In this document: in pieces, positions 44,541 to 54,169 of the stretch
Position numbering within the stretch: the first letter of the stretch is position 1
Layout of the letters: the number at the start of each line of letters is the position of its first letter
From: Dictyoglomus sp. NZ13-RE01
GTDB taxonomy: Bacteria > Dictyoglomota > Dictyoglomia > Dictyoglomales > Dictyoglomaceae
NCBI GenBank assembly: GCA_002878375.1
Contig: NIRF01000001.1
Coordinates: 361,931 to 425,930 of the forward strand
Direction: 5' to 3'
DNA: 64,000 nucleotides
Notes under the pieces: model-generated
Databases searched by the model: none
Seen by the model: the letters and a program-made list of their open reading frames with translations, nothing else
Told to the model about the DNA's origin: nothing
Program-made: the position numbers and the translations under genes

Positions 44541-45941
44541 TTATCTTCGTGAATTACTTCTCATAACCTCATCAATAAACCTTAAGAACTCATCGTTACT
44601 CCTTGTTTCTCTGAGTCTCTTTTTCAGCATTTCAATAGCTTCTCCTTCTTCTTGACTTAATAATGTTCTCCTAAGTATCCAAAGTTTTTGCAATTTATCC
44701 TCTGGATATAAGAGCTCTTCTTTTCTTGTTCCAGATCTTGCAATACTAATTGCTGGGAATATTCTCCTATCTGCTAACTTCCTATCTAACACAAGCTCCA
44801 TATTACCTGTACCCTTAAATTCCTCAAAAATTACATCATCCATTCTACTACCTGTCTCAATTAACGCAGTAGCCAAAATAGTTAGGCTCCCACCACCTTC
44901 TATATTCCTTGCAGCACCAAAAAACTCCTTGGCATGGTGTAATGCGGCAAGTTCAACTCCTCCAGATAGTGTTCTTCCACTAGAAGGCACTGCCCAGTTA
45001 TAGGCACGTGCAAGCCTGGTGATACTATCTAATAAAATTACTACATGCTCCCCATACTCAACTAATCTTTTTGCTCTCTCCAAAACCAATTTTGCCACCT
45101 GAATATGTCTCTCAGGTGGTTCATCAAAAGTAGAACCAATTACTTCTCCTTGTACAGATCTTCTAAAGTCTGTTACTTCCTCTGGTCTCTCATCTACAAG
45201 CAAAACAAAAAGCTTAACTTCTTTATGATTCGCAGTAATGCCATTTGCAATCTTCTTGAGCAATGTAGTCTTTCCAGCCTTTGGAGGAGATACTATCAAT
45301 CCTCTCTGTCCCTTTCCTATTGGTGCCAAAAGATCAATTAATCTCGTATCTAACTCCTGTGGAGTAGTTTCTAATTTTAATCTTTCTGTTGGATGATATG
45401 GTATTAGATCATCAAATTTGGGTCTTTGTCTTGATAGGGAAGGGTCCCTGCCATTCACTGTATCTATTCTAAGAATTGCATACCATCTCTCGTTTTCCTT
45501 TGGAGGTCTAACCATTCCTCCAATCCAATCTCCATATCTCAGTCCAAATTTCTTAATCTGGGAGGCAGATATATAAACATCCTCTTCACTTGGCTTCCAA
45601 TTTTTCCTAATAAAACCAAATCCTTCTTCCCTAATTTCTAAATATCCTTCTCTATATACACACTCAAATCCATCAATAATAACCTTGCCCTTCTCCTCTT
45701 TTTCTTCCTCTTTTACTTCTTCCTTTTCCTCTACTTTTTCCTCAATAACTTTCTCCTCTACCTTTGGTAGCTCCAAAGTAGAGACAGCAGGAACCCCCTC
45801 AGGGGCTTCCCCCTCTTTCTCTAATAATGCTTTTATTAATTCATCCTTTGTCATTCTATAATATCCTGGAATCTTATATTCCTTTGCTATTTCTACTAAT
45901 TCTGCTCGAGTTTTAAACTGTAATTCTTCTTTTGGGATCAT
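44541..45941 (-). CDS. rho: Transcription termination factor Rho
   Basis: A 466-residue hexameric RNA helicase. An N-terminal Rho-N domain (about 9-42) is followed by a Glu/Lys-rich low-complexity insert (about 61-86), an RNA-binding cold-shock-like domain ([20 protein letters not shown] to about 165), and the ATPase with Walker [11 protein letters not shown] (217-226), [14 protein letters not shown] and the [21 protein letters not shown] region. GGAGG precedes the ATG. It has its own strong promoter. Confidence 0.97.
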   Translation of the reverse strand: MIPKEELQFKTRAELVEIAKEYKIPGYYRMTKDELIKALLEKEGEAPEGVPAVSTLELPKVEEKVIEEKVEEKEEVKEEEKEEKGKVIIDGFECVYREGYLEIREEGFGFIRKNWKPSEEDVYISASQIKKFGLRYGDWIGGMVRPPKENERWYAILRIDTVNGRDPSLSRQRPKFDDLIPYHPTERLKLETTPQELDTRLIDLLAPIGKGQRGLIVSPPKAGKTTLLKKIANGITANHKEVKLFVLLVDERPEEVTDFRRSVQGEVIGSTFDEPPERHIQVAKLVLERAKRLVEYGEHVVILLDSITRLARAYNWAVPSSGRTLSGGVELAALHHAKEFFGAARNIEGGGSLTILATALIETGSRMDDVIFEEFKGTGNMELVLDRKLADRRIFPAISIARSGTRKEELLYPEDKLQKLWILRRTLLSQEEGEAIEMLKKRLRETRSNDEFLRFIDEVMRSNSRR

Positions 45942-46034
45942 CTGAAACCTCCTTTTTAATGCGTTTTGATTGGCAACATTAGTTTATTTGAAATTTGAAA
46001 ACAGATTTTTACCCATTATTTATTAGCAGAAATA

Positions 46035-46063
46035 AGTATAAAATAAATTTTTGTAAAAGTCAA
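46035..46063 (-). promoter_or_regulatory. rho promoter
   Basis: On the minus strand TTGACT (46058-46063), 17 bp, TATACT (46035-46040). It lies about 93 bp before the rho ATG, just before the 3' end of the ribonucleotide reductase gene. Confidence 0.78.
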
Positions 46064-46068
46064 ATATT

Positions 46069-48315
46069 TTAGTAACATTTTGAATATCCACAAACCCTAC
46101 AAGTTAAACAGCCTTCTTGTATCTCAAGGGGAGAACCGCATTCTGGACAAGGCATTCCTGAATATTCCTTCTCACTTTCTTCTTGTTTTTCTGGTCTAAA
46201 GAAGAAGTTATTTTTAGAATTATTTTTTCCTTCCTTTATTAGTATATATTTTTCTAAAGCTTTTGCAATAGCATCTGAGCATGAAAGTATATATTCACCC
46301 TCCTCATCCCTTATAGGATTAGGACATCTTATACCCTTAAGCTGTTTAATAATAGAGTTTATATCAATCCCACTTCTTAGAGCTAAGGAAATTAACCTTG
46401 ATATAGCTTCTGTTTGTGATGCTGCACAACCACCAGCTTTCCCAAGAGTTGAAAATACCTCGCACACTCCTAATTCATCTTCATTTATTGTTACATATAA
46501 ATTACCGCATCCTGTTTTCATTTTCAAAGTTACACCCTTTGTAACTTGAGGACGTGGTCTTGGTCTTAACTTCTCTTCCATATCCTTCCTCTCCCCTGCC
46601 TTTTCTTCTACTTTTAATACTTGAACTGATCTTGATTTATCTCTATAAACAGTAATTCCTTTTAACTTTAATTCGTAAGCCATCAAATAGATTTTCCTTA
46701 TATCCTCTTCAGTTGCACTGTTTTTAAGATTTACAGTCTTGGAAACTGCATTATCCACATATTTTTGAAAGGCGGATTGCATTAAGACATGGTCCTCAGG
46801 AGATATATCCAAGGCTGTAACAAAGATTTTCTTAATTTCACTTGGAATTTCCTCCATTTCCTGTATTGATCCCTTTTCAATTACCTTCTTAATCAATTCA
46901 TCACTATAAATTCCTTCTTTTATTAGATACTCTTTAAAAATAGGATGAATTTCAAACCACTCACCTAAGCTTACAGTTCTCTTATAGGCTAAAGCAAAAA
47001 TTGGTTCTATTCCAGAAGAACAATTTGCAATAATACTTATACTTCCTGTAGGAGCTATTGTGGTTAATGTGGCATTTCTAAGCTTCATATTCATTTCTTT
47101 GTATATACTCTTCTCCCAATTAGGAAAAACTCCTCTTTCTTCTGCTAATTCCTGTGATTTTTCTCTTGCTTTTTCTGAAATAAATTTCATTAATTTTTCC
47201 GCAATATCTCTTGCCTCTTTAGAGTTATAAGGAATCTTCAATTTTATCAATAGATCGTGAAATCCCATCACTCCTAACCCGATCTTTCTATTTGCTTTTG
47301 TCATTTCCTCTATTTCTTTTAACGGATAATAATTTGCATCAATAACATTATCTAAGAAGTGAACTGCAGTATAAACTGTCTTTTCCAATTTTCCCCAATC
47401 TATCTCATAATTTCCATCTTTCTCCTTAACCATTTTACTCAAATTTATAGAACCCAAATTGCAAGACTCATAAGGTAAAAGTGGTTGTTCGCCACAAGGA
47501 TTAGTAGCCTCAATTTGTCCAACTCCAGGGGTTGGGTTTTTTCTATTGATCTCATCAATAAATATTATGCCTGGTTCTCCATTTTTCCAGGCTTGTCTAA
47601 CTATTAAATCAAAAACTTCTTTTGCCCTTAGTCTATTCACTACTTCTCCATTTCTTGGATTTATAAGACTATATTCTTCATCATTTAATACAGCTTTCAT
47701 AAAATCATCAGTAACTGCTACAGAAATATTGAAATTACTTAATACTCCTTCTTTATCTTTTACTGTTATAAATTCAATAATGTCAGGATGGTCAACCCTC
47801 AAAATCCCCATATTTGCTCCTCTTCTTACTCCACCCTGTTTTATAGTCTCTGTTGCAGCATCGTAAACCTTCATAAAGCTTACAGGACCTGAAGCAATTC
47901 CTCCTGTAGTCCTTACAATATCACCTTTTGGTCTTAAACGGGAAAAAGAAAATCCAGTTCCACCACCTGATTGATGTATTAATGCGGTATATTTTAAGCT
48001 ATCAAAGATACTAACCAATGAATCTTCTATAGGTAGTACAAAACAAGCGGATAGTTGTCCTAATGGTCTTCCTGCATTGATCAATGTGGGTGTGTTTGGT
48101 AAAAAATCAAGAGAAGTCATTAATTCATAAAATCCATCTCTAATATTTTCCATATCCGCCTTTGGATTGTATAGCTTATCAATTTTGGCAATAGTATCAG
48201 CGACTCTGTAGAACATTTCTTCAGGAGTTTCTATTACCTCTCCTCTTTCATTTTTTGCCAAATATCTCTTTTCTAATATAAGTAAAGCTTGCTTAGATAA
48301 TTCCACTTTTTTCAT
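46069..48315 (-). CDS. nrdJ: Adenosylcobalamin-dependent ribonucleotide reductase (class II)
   Basis: A 748-residue enzyme that makes deoxyribonucleotides independently of oxygen. Features are LSACFVLPIEDSLVSIFDSLK, QSGGGTGFSFSRLRPKG, the active-site NPCGEQPLLPYESCNLGSIN and the catalytic loop APTGSISIIANCSSGIEPIF. A C-terminal vitamin-B12-class domain ends in a zinc ribbon (CPECGSPLEI, CRVCGYSKCY). No cobalamin riboswitch is adjacent, as it follows the O-antigen-ligase gene by one base. Confidence 0.95.
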   Translation of the reverse strand: MKKVELSKQALLILEKRYLAKNERGEVIETPEEMFYRVADTIAKIDKLYNPKADMENIRDGFYELMTSLDFLPNTPTLINAGRPLGQLSACFVLPIEDSLVSIFDSLKYTALIHQSGGGTGFSFSRLRPKGDIVRTTGGIASGPVSFMKVYDAATETIKQGGVRRGANMGILRVDHPDIIEFITVKDKEGVLSNFNISVAVTDDFMKAVLNDEEYSLINPRNGEVVNRLRAKEVFDLIVRQAWKNGEPGIIFIDEINRKNPTPGVGQIEATNPCGEQPLLPYESCNLGSINLSKMVKEKDGNYEIDWGKLEKTVYTAVHFLDNVIDANYYPLKEIEEMTKANRKIGLGVMGFHDLLIKLKIPYNSKEARDIAEKLMKFISEKAREKSQELAEERGVFPNWEKSIYKEMNMKLRNATLTTIAPTGSISIIANCSSGIEPIFALAYKRTVSLGEWFEIHPIFKEYLIKEGIYSDELIKKVIEKGSIQEMEEIPSEIKKIFVTALDISPEDHVLMQSAFQKYVDNAVSKTVNLKNSATEEDIRKIYLMAYELKLKGITVYRDKSRSVQVLKVEEKAGERKDMEEKLRPRPRPQVTKGVTLKMKTGCGNLYVTINEDELGVCEVFSTLGKAGGCAASQTEAISRLISLALRSGIDINSIIKQLKGIRCPNPIRDEEGEYILSCSDAIAKALEKYILIKEGKNNSKNNFFFRPEKQEESEKEYSGMPCPECGSPLEIQEGCLTCRVCGYSKCY

Positions 48316-48316
48316 A

Positions 48317-50929
48317 TTACTTTATCTCCTCCAACCATTTTTTAAATTCCTCATTATTGGGAAAGCGTGATATTGCCTCTTTCAAAACTTTTCTCGCCTC
48401 ATCCTTTTTACCCATCTTTAAAAGAGTAACAGATAAATTTCCATAGGCTTGAAGATAATTCTTATCTATTTCCAAGGCTTTTTTAAACATACTAACAGCT
48501 TCCTCATACTTCCCTTCTTCAAAATAAACTGCACCTAAGTTGTTATAAGCTTCCTGAGAATTCCCATCTATAGAAATAGCTTTCTTAAAATATTCTTCCG
48601 CCTTTTTAAGGTCTTTCTCATTATAAGCTTCAATACCAAGTTTTAGATAATATGTTACATCATTTTCTTTAGTTATAAAAGGTATATTAATAGGTTTATT
48701 TAGTATCTTAGAGAGAGCCTCTAAATTTTTTCTCGCCAGTATATAATTTGGATCTACCTCTAAAGCTTTTAAGAATGATTTTTCTGCATTTTCAAGATCC
48801 CCTATTTTATAATAAGTCATACCAAGATTATTCCAAATATCTGGATTATTTGGATAATATTTTAAAAGTTCCTCATAAATTTTCTTTGCTTTTTCATATT
48901 CCTTTTTTTCATAATACTTAGCAGCTAAAAACATATTGGCATCTATATGAGAAGGATCAATATTTAATATCCTATTCGCAATCTCCATAGCTTTTTCATC
49001 ATTTTTCAGATCTGTAGAGTATAGTCTAAGAAGATTTTCCAAAGGAGGCACAGAATATTTATCAAAAGTTAAAGCCTTTAATAAGTATTCTTCTGCTTTT
49101 ATTAACATATTTTTGTCTTTCTTATTTAAATTATGATAACCTTGTGCATAATAGGCACCTATTAGATTATAAGTAAGAGATCTATAATAAGCATTTTTCA
49201 AAAGATCATCTATATGCTCTTCTCCTAATTTAAAGTACTTTTCTTTTTCATTCTCATCACTGACCCCACCTACAACTTGAAGATATGCCTTGATTATTGC
49301 CTCGTGAAAGGCACTCTCTTGGGGACGAAGATTGATAGCCTCTTCAAGTAAAGGTAATGCCTTTCCAGGCTCATTAGAATTAAGATAATCTAAACCATAT
49401 CTATAAAAGATCTCCGCCCTAAAAAATCTCAAAGAAATAGAAATATACAATAATCCAATAACACCACAAATTACAATTATTATATCCCTTAATAAAGAAG
49501 GAACTTTTCTAATATCTATTTCCAATTTATTCTTCTCATCAACAAATCTTAGCCACAAAAATATAAAAGAGATTAAAGACCAGAAATAAAGATAAGTAGC
49601 AGAAAGACCGAATAAAACTAAAGCTTGGATCAAGAAAGCTAAAAATCCTGTAAAGGTACCAACTATTAAGGTTTTATCCTCTTCAGGAAATTTAGACAAA
49701 TTTTTTATAAAGAGAAATATAGTGGTGAAGACAATACCTAAGAATGATACTAAACCAAATAAGCCCTGAGGGAAAAGAATATCCAGATACTCGTTATGCT
49801 CTCTATCTGGATAACCTTTTCCTTTATCATATCTGGCAAGATCCAAGGATTTGTAAGGAGTAAAATTAAAAGAGAATGTTTCCGGACCTAATCCCAAAAT
49901 CAATCTGAAAGATGGAAGTATCTTATCCTTAAATAAATTGATACTATCCCTCCAAGTAAGTCCTCTTGGGTTTGCCTGAGTAAGACCTAAACCATGCCCA
50001 ATAGTAGAGAACCTCTCCTTTAAGTTAAAAGTACCTAAAGATGTATTAGAAGGATACAACTTACTTTCTAAATATCCAAAGATAGGTATAGAAAGGATTA
50101 TGACTAAAATTAAAGCAATACTCAAATACTTCTTTATAAGAATATTTTTAAAATCCTTTCCACTTTTCCAATAGTTGAGTAGGAAGAAAAGAGGAAAAGA
50201 AATTATGAAGGCTAACCAGGATCCTCTTGTATATGATGCAAGGAGAGTGAAAAAAAGAATGATAAACTCAATAAATAAAAAGATTTTTACATAAATGTTT
50301 TTCACTTGAAAAATAAATCCCATAACAATTGGTATAACCATAACAAGATAATGACCTAAGAAATCCGCATGTCCTAATGTAGATATAATTCTTGATTCTG
50401 TTCTTACTCTTTCAAACCAAGGATCCCATCTAAAGAATTGTATTAAGCCATAAACACCCACAGCAAAAGCTATAATTACTATACCCCAATAAATATACTT
50501 TAATTCTCTCTTAGAATTTATAACATCATGTAACAAGAAAAAGATAATAAAAAAAGTAGAATATGTAAAAAATCCAAGTTGTCTCATATAAGAACCGAAT
50601 AAACTTAAATATAAATTTGTAGAGAATATTGTAGATAAAATCCACGACAGTGCAAAAAGAAGAACCCAAATAGTTATATTCTTCGCTGGAAGAGTAATTT
50701 TCTTTTGCCTAAAGAAAAGCCAAATGCCCCAGATAATTACAGAAAATCCTGTTAAAATACGAAGAACAGTTACTTTTGGTAGTTCGGAAATATCATGAGC
50801 CTTCATATAATAAGTAACAGGAATTATCATTATTGCTAATAACAAACAAGAAAAAATTATAAGTCTAAAATAATGATCTCTACTAATTTCAAGTTCTTCT
50901 TGCCTGAAATTAATATTTTTCTTTTTCAT
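48317..50929 (-). CDS. O-antigen ligase-like membrane protein with C-terminal TPR repeats
   Basis: An 870-residue protein. Residues about 20-510 contain roughly a dozen membrane helices with the Wzy/WaaL-type segment LASYTRGSWLAFIISFPLF and HNEYLDILFPQG. Residues about 520-870 are tetratricopeptide repeats (for example DIWNNLGMTYYKIGDLENAEKSF in pieces, and the EAYNNLGAVYFEEGKYEEAV type). It probably ligates or polymerises a surface glycan or glycosylates a protein. It shares a -35 region with the divergent PFK promoter. Confidence 0.85.
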   Translation of the reverse strand: MKKKNINFRQEELEISRDHYFRLIIFSCLLLAIMIIPVTYYMKAHDISELPKVTVLRILTGFSVIIWGIWLFFRQKKITLPAKNITIWVLLFALSWILSTIFSTNLYLSLFGSYMRQLGFFTYSTFFIIFFLLHDVINSKRELKYIYWGIVIIAFAVGVYGLIQFFRWDPWFERVRTESRIISTLGHADFLGHYLVMVIPIVMGFIFQVKNIYVKIFLFIEFIILFFTLLASYTRGSWLAFIISFPLFFLLNYWKSGKDFKNILIKKYLSIALILVIILSIPIFGYLESKLYPSNTSLGTFNLKERFSTIGHGLGLTQANPRGLTWRDSINLFKDKILPSFRLILGLGPETFSFNFTPYKSLDLARYDKGKGYPDREHNEYLDILFPQGLFGLVSFLGIVFTTIFLFIKNLSKFPEEDKTLIVGTFTGFLAFLIQALVLFGLSATYLYFWSLISFIFLWLRFVDEKNKLEIDIRKVPSLLRDIIIVICGVIGLLYISISLRFFRAEIFYRYGLDYLNSNEPGKALPLLEEAINLRPQESAFHEAIIKAYLQVVGGVSDENEKEKYFKLGEEHIDDLLKNAYYRSLTYNLIGAYYAQGYHNLNKKDKNMLIKAEEYLLKALTFDKYSVPPLENLLRLYSTDLKNDEKAMEIANRILNIDPSHIDANMFLAAKYYEKKEYEKAKKIYEELLKYYPNNPDIWNNLGMTYYKIGDLENAEKSFLKALEVDPNYILARKNLEALSKILNKPINIPFITKENDVTYYLKLGIEAYNEKDLKKAEEYFKKAISIDGNSQEAYNNLGAVYFEEGKYEEAVSMFKKALEIDKNYLQAYGNLSVTLLKMGKKDEARKVLKEAISRFPNNEEFKKWLEEIK

Positions 50930-50958
50930 CTAATCTCCTCCTTTTCATATATTTTTAA

Positions 50959-50987
50959 AGTCTATCAACGCTAAATAACCTTGTCAA
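50959..50987 (-). promoter_or_regulatory. Promoter of the O-antigen-ligase/nrdJ operon
   Basis: On the minus strand TTGACA (50982-50987), 17 bp, TAGACT (50959-50964). Its -35 overlaps that of the divergent PFK promoter. Confidence 0.75.
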
Positions 50988-51009
50988 TTTTTAAATAAGA
51001 TAATAAAAT
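50981..51009 (+). promoter_or_regulatory. Promoter of the PPi-type phosphofructokinase gene
   Basis: TTGTCA (50981-50986), 17 bp, TAAAAT (51004-51009), 36 bp before the ATG. The ribosome binding site GGGAGGAAG follows at about 51031-51039. Confidence 0.65.
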
Positions 51010-51045
51010 TGAGAAGAAAATATCATAGAAAGGGAGGAAGAGAAA

Positions 51046-52086
51046 ATGGAGAAAAAGAGAATTGGAGTACTTACAGGAGGAGGAGACTGTCCAGGTCTCA
51101 ATCCTGCCATCAAAGGCGTCGTTTATAGAGCTTTAGATTATGGTGATGAAGTTATCGGACTCAAGTATGGTTGGGCAGGACTTTTAAAAGCTGATACTAT
51201 GCCTTTAACCTTAGAGGTTGTCGAAGATATTTTAGATAAAGGTGGTACAATTCTTGGTAGTTCAAGAACAAATCCCTTTAAAAAGGAAGAGGATGTAGAA
51301 AAATGTATAGAAAACTTTAAGAAGTTAGGTTTAGATGCTCTTATAGCCATAGGAGGAGAGGATACTCTTGGGGTTGCATCAAAATTTAGTAGAAGAGGAC
51401 TTCCTATGGTAGGTATTCCTAAGACCATAGATAAAGATCTTGAAGAAACAGAATATACATTGGGATTTGATACTGCAGTAGAGGTTGTAGTAGATGGTAT
51501 TACAAGATTAAGAGATACTGCAAAATCCCACGCAAGAGTTATAGTTGTAGAAATCATGGGAAGACATGCAGGCTGGCTTGCTCTCTATGGAGGACTTGCA
51601 GGTGGAGCGGATTATATACTCATTCCAGAGGTTGAGCCAAATTTACAAGAATTATATGACCATATTAAGAAACTTTATGCAAGAGGGCATAACTGGGCAG
51701 TCGTTGCTATAGCAGAAGGAGTCCAATTACCTGGCTTTACATATCAAAAAGGACAATCTGGTATGGTAGATGCTTTTGGACATGTAAGACTTGGAGGAGT
51801 AGGACAGGTATTAGCGGAAGAAATTGAAAAGAATCTTGGAATAGAAACAAGGGCTGTCATATTAAGCCATCTTCAAAGAGGAGGCTCACCATCAATAAGG
51901 GATAGAATTCTTGGCTTAAGACTTGGTAAAGCAGCTGTTGACCTCGTACATGAAGGCAAATCAGGGTACTTCATTTCCGTTAGAGGAGAGGAATTGGTTC
52001 CTGTAGACATTACATTAATTGAAGGTAAAACAAAGAATGTAAAACCAGAGTTTTATGAAAGCATGAAAACTTTCTTTAATAAATAG
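51046..52086 (+). CDS. Phosphofructokinase, pyrophosphate-dependent type
   Basis: A 346-residue PfkA-family enzyme. In ATP-using PfkA two glycines contact the phosphodonor (GGDGS and PGTIDND). Here they are replaced by Asp106 in GGEDT (103-107) and Lys126 in PKTIDKD (125-131), the pattern of PPi-dependent enzymes. PPi use would make the step reversible and save ATP. MGRHAGWLAL is the fructose-6-phosphate site. The terminator lies 18 bp downstream. A second, ATP-type PFK is at 53213. Confidence 0.9.
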   Translation: MEKKRIGVLTGGGDCPGLNPAIKGVVYRALDYGDEVIGLKYGWAGLLKADTMPLTLEVVEDILDKGGTILGSSRTNPFKKEEDVEKCIENFKKLGLDALIAIGGEDTLGVASKFSRRGLPMVGIPKTIDKDLEETEYTLGFDTAVEVVVDGITRLRDTAKSHARVIVVEIMGRHAGWLALYGGLAGGADYILIPEVEPNLQELYDHIKKLYARGHNWAVVAIAEGVQLPGFTYQKGQSGMVDAFGHVRLGGVGQVLAEEIEKNLGIETRAVILSHLQRGGSPSIRDRILGLRLGKAAVDLVHEGKSGYFISVRGEELVPVDITLIEGKTKNVKPEFYESMKTFFNK

Positions 52087-52090
52087 TCAT

Positions 52091-52561
52091 CTATGAATTT
52101 TTAAGGGAGGAGAAATCTCCTCCCTTTTTCTTTCTTCTTTTCCTATAGCTTATTACTATCTTTTTAACAACAAAATAGCTAAGAACTGAGAATAAAAAAG
52201 AAACAATTAGATTCCCTATAAGGTAGGTTACTGCAAAAGATTTTATATGTCCATTTTTAAATACTGTAAAATCTAATTTACCCTCTAATAACAAACTTCC
52301 TACGAAATAACTTAAAGACCAAAATATAGGAGATGTAAAATAATTCATGATAAAAGTGCCAATTATAGCGGAGATATAGTTCAGTTTAAAAGCTTTCGCT
52401 AATAATAAAGCCAAGATCCCACCAAAACCAAAAGTAGGAAATATTCCTATGAAAACCCCTACTGAAAATCCCATTGCAATTTTTTCTGGAGAATCGTTGA
52501 TTCTAATTAATCTAATATATAAGTATCTGAGAAATCTTTTAAGGCTTCTTTTTTTCCTCAT
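52091..52561 (-). CDS. DUF2062 membrane protein
   Basis: A 156-residue protein of the DUF2062 family with about four hydrophobic stretches. SPEKIAMGFSVGVFIGIFPTFGFGGILALLLAK is characteristic, together with TFIMNYFTSPIFW. Function unknown; members often lie near cell-envelope or glycan genes. It begins inside the end of the HIT gene (23-bp overlap). Its C-terminal GGDFSSLKNS is encoded by the arm of the PFK terminator and the adjoining bases. Confidence 0.8.
   Translation of the reverse strand: MRKKRSLKRFLRYLYIRLIRINDSPEKIAMGFSVGVFIGIFPTFGFGGILALLLAKAFKLNYISAIIGTFIMNYFTSPIFWSLSYFVGSLLLEGKLDFTVFKNGHIKSFAVTYLIGNLIVSFLFSVLSYFVVKKIVISYRKRRKKKGGDFSSLKNS
52105..52129 (+). terminator. Intrinsic terminator of the PPi-PFK gene
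   Basis: GGGAGGAGA (52105-52113), AA, TCTCCTCCC (52116-52124), then TTTTT. A 9-bp GC-rich stem. It lies inside the last codons of the convergent DUF2062 gene. Confidence 0.9.
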
Positions 52562-53051
52562 ATATTGCTTTCATTACAGGTTGAAGCTTTCTATAGGTAC
52601 TTGGCAAATCTTCGGGAATAATTTTGGTTTCTGCAATAGTTAGCATAAAATTAGAGTCTCCCTCCCATCTTGGGACAATATGCAAATGTATATGATCCGC
52701 AATTCCTGCTCCTGCAGAAGTACCAATATTCATACCTAAATTAAAGCCATGAGGCATCATAACCCTGGTTAAAGCTTCAATGCTTACCTGAGCCAAAAAC
52801 ATAAGCTCAGTGTATTCTTCTTTTGTAAGATATATTAGATTATCTTTATGAGAATATGGAATTACCATTAAATGCCCATTATTATATGGATATAGATTGA
52901 GCATTACAAAACAATAATCACCCCTTAAAAGGATAAGATTTTTCTCGTCATTATTCTCCTTAATATTTTCACAAAAGACGCATTTTTGTTCTTTTGGAGC
53001 TGATATATATTTCATTCTCCATGGTGTACATATTCTACGTATGATGCTCAT
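52539..53051 (-). CDS. HIT-family nucleotide hydrolase/transferase
   Basis: A 170-residue histidine-triad protein with ADHIHLHIVPRW as the active-site triad and NLYPYNNGHLMVIPYSH upstream. Cysteines in KCVFCENI suggest a zinc site, as in Ap4A-phosphorylase-type HIT proteins. The start is the ATG at 53051 behind AAGGAG; the frame extends 21 bp further. It is the first gene of a two-gene unit with DUF2062. Confidence 0.9.
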   Translation of the reverse strand: MSIIRRICTPWRMKYISAPKEQKCVFCENIKENNDEKNLILLRGDYCFVMLNLYPYNNGHLMVIPYSHKDNLIYLTKEEYTELMFLAQVSIEALTRVMMPHGFNLGMNIGTSAGAGIADHIHLHIVPRWEGDSNFMLTIAETKIIPEDLPSTYRKLQPVMKAIYEEKKKP

Positions 53052-53079
53052 GTGAAATTTCTCCTTTCCCATCTAAACC

Positions 53080-53109
53080 TTGACATATTTTAAATTTTAT
53101 AGTTATATT
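53080..53109 (+). promoter_or_regulatory. tRNA-Leu promoter
   Basis: TTGACA (53080-53085), 17-18 bp, TTATATT (53103-53109), ending 10 bp before the tRNA. Confidence 0.75.
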
Positions 53110-53119
53110 TATTTAGGTT

Positions 53120-53209
53120 GCCGAAGTGGCGGAATTGGCAGACGCGCCAGACTCAAAATCTGGTGAGTGGGTGACACTCGTGCGGGTTCGACTCCCGCCT
53201 TCGGCACCA
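53120..53209 (+). tRNA. tRNA-Leu (anticodon CAA)
   Basis: A 90-base class II tRNA with encoded CCA. Acceptor stem GCCGAAG/CTTCGGC; anticodon stem CCAGA/TCTGG around loop CTCAAAA, anticodon CAA at 53154-53156; a long variable arm (about 53164-53180) as in tRNA-Leu; T-loop GTTCGACTC. It decodes UUG. Confidence 0.97.
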
Positions 53210-53212
53210 AAG

Positions 53213-54169
53213 TTACAATACACTCTCCACTTCATAGAACAATTGAGGATCAACCCTTTTCTTATTGCTAGCCACATCTTTTAATGGTACTAAATGAGGT
53301 TTATTTTCTTGCCATCCAACCATAAAACCGCTTTTTCCCTCTACTAATGCTTTTACTGCCTCAACTCCCATAAATGTTCCCAATGTTCTATCCAAAACAG
53401 AAGGAGAACCACCTCTCTGAATATGCCCCAAAACCACAATTCTTGTAGATATTCCTAACCTATCTTCGATTTGTTTTCCAATAAAATACGCACTTCCAAC
53501 TCCTTCTGCGACAACAATTATATTATGTCTTTTTGCCCTTTGTTGTCTTTGTTTTAATTTTTCTACGATATAAGGGAAATCTAAAGGAACCTCAGGAATA
53601 AGTATGATATCTGCACCACTGACAAGTCCGGAAGTAAAAGCTATATAGCCACATTCTCTCCCCATTACTTCTATTACAAAGGTCCTTTCATGGGCAGCTG
53701 CTGTATCTCTTATTTTATTAATGGCATCAATAACGTTGTTACAAGCAGTGTCAAATCCTATAGAATAATCTGTTCCCCAAACATCATTATCAATACTTCC
53801 AGGTATACCAATAACTGAAAAACCTAAGTTATATAAATCGTATGCACCTTTAAGAGAACCTTCTCCGCCAATAACAATTAAGCCCTCAATATTATTTTTC
53901 TCTAAATTCTCTAATGCTTTTCTTTGTCCTTCTTCTTTATAAAATTCTTCAGATCTTGCAGTCTTTAGTATTGTGCCCCCTTTCTGAACAATCTCACTAA
54001 CATCATCCCTACCCAATATTCTAAAATCTCCTTCTATCAGTCCTTGGTATCCCCTCTCAATTCCTATTACCTCAAGTCCATTGGCAATTCCATATCTAAC
54101 TATTGATCTAATAGCAGAATTCATGCCAGGTGCATCTCCACCACTCGTTAAAACTGCAATTCTTTTCAT
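53213..54169 (-). CDS. pfkA: 6-phosphofructokinase, ATP-dependent type
   Basis: A 318-residue glycolytic kinase. The ATP-type glycines are kept: Gly104 in GGEGS (101-105) and Gly124 in PGSIDND (123-129). TAAAHERTFVIEVMGRECG and the effector-site region are present. It is the last gene of an accD-accA-pfkA series and overlaps accA by 4 bp. Its stop lies only 4 bp from the end of the convergent tRNA-Leu gene. Confidence 0.94.
   Translation of the reverse strand: MKRIAVLTSGGDAPGMNSAIRSIVRYGIANGLEVIGIERGYQGLIEGDFRILGRDDVSEIVQKGGTILKTARSEEFYKEEGQRKALENLEKNNIEGLIVIGGEGSLKGAYDLYNLGFSVIGIPGSIDNDVWGTDYSIGFDTACNNVIDAINKIRDTAAAHERTFVIEVMGRECGYIAFTSGLVSGADIILIPEVPLDFPYIVEKLKQRQQRAKRHNIIVVAEGVGSAYFIGKQIEDRLGISTRIVVLGHIQRGGSPSVLDRTLGTFMGVEAVKALVEGKSGFMVGWQENKPHLVPLKDVASNKKRVDPQLFYEVESVL

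Noticed and set aside
53199-53215. tRNA-Leu 3' end as an integration (att) site
   Set aside because: The pfkA stop follows within 4 bp, and no integrase or repeated tRNA end is present.
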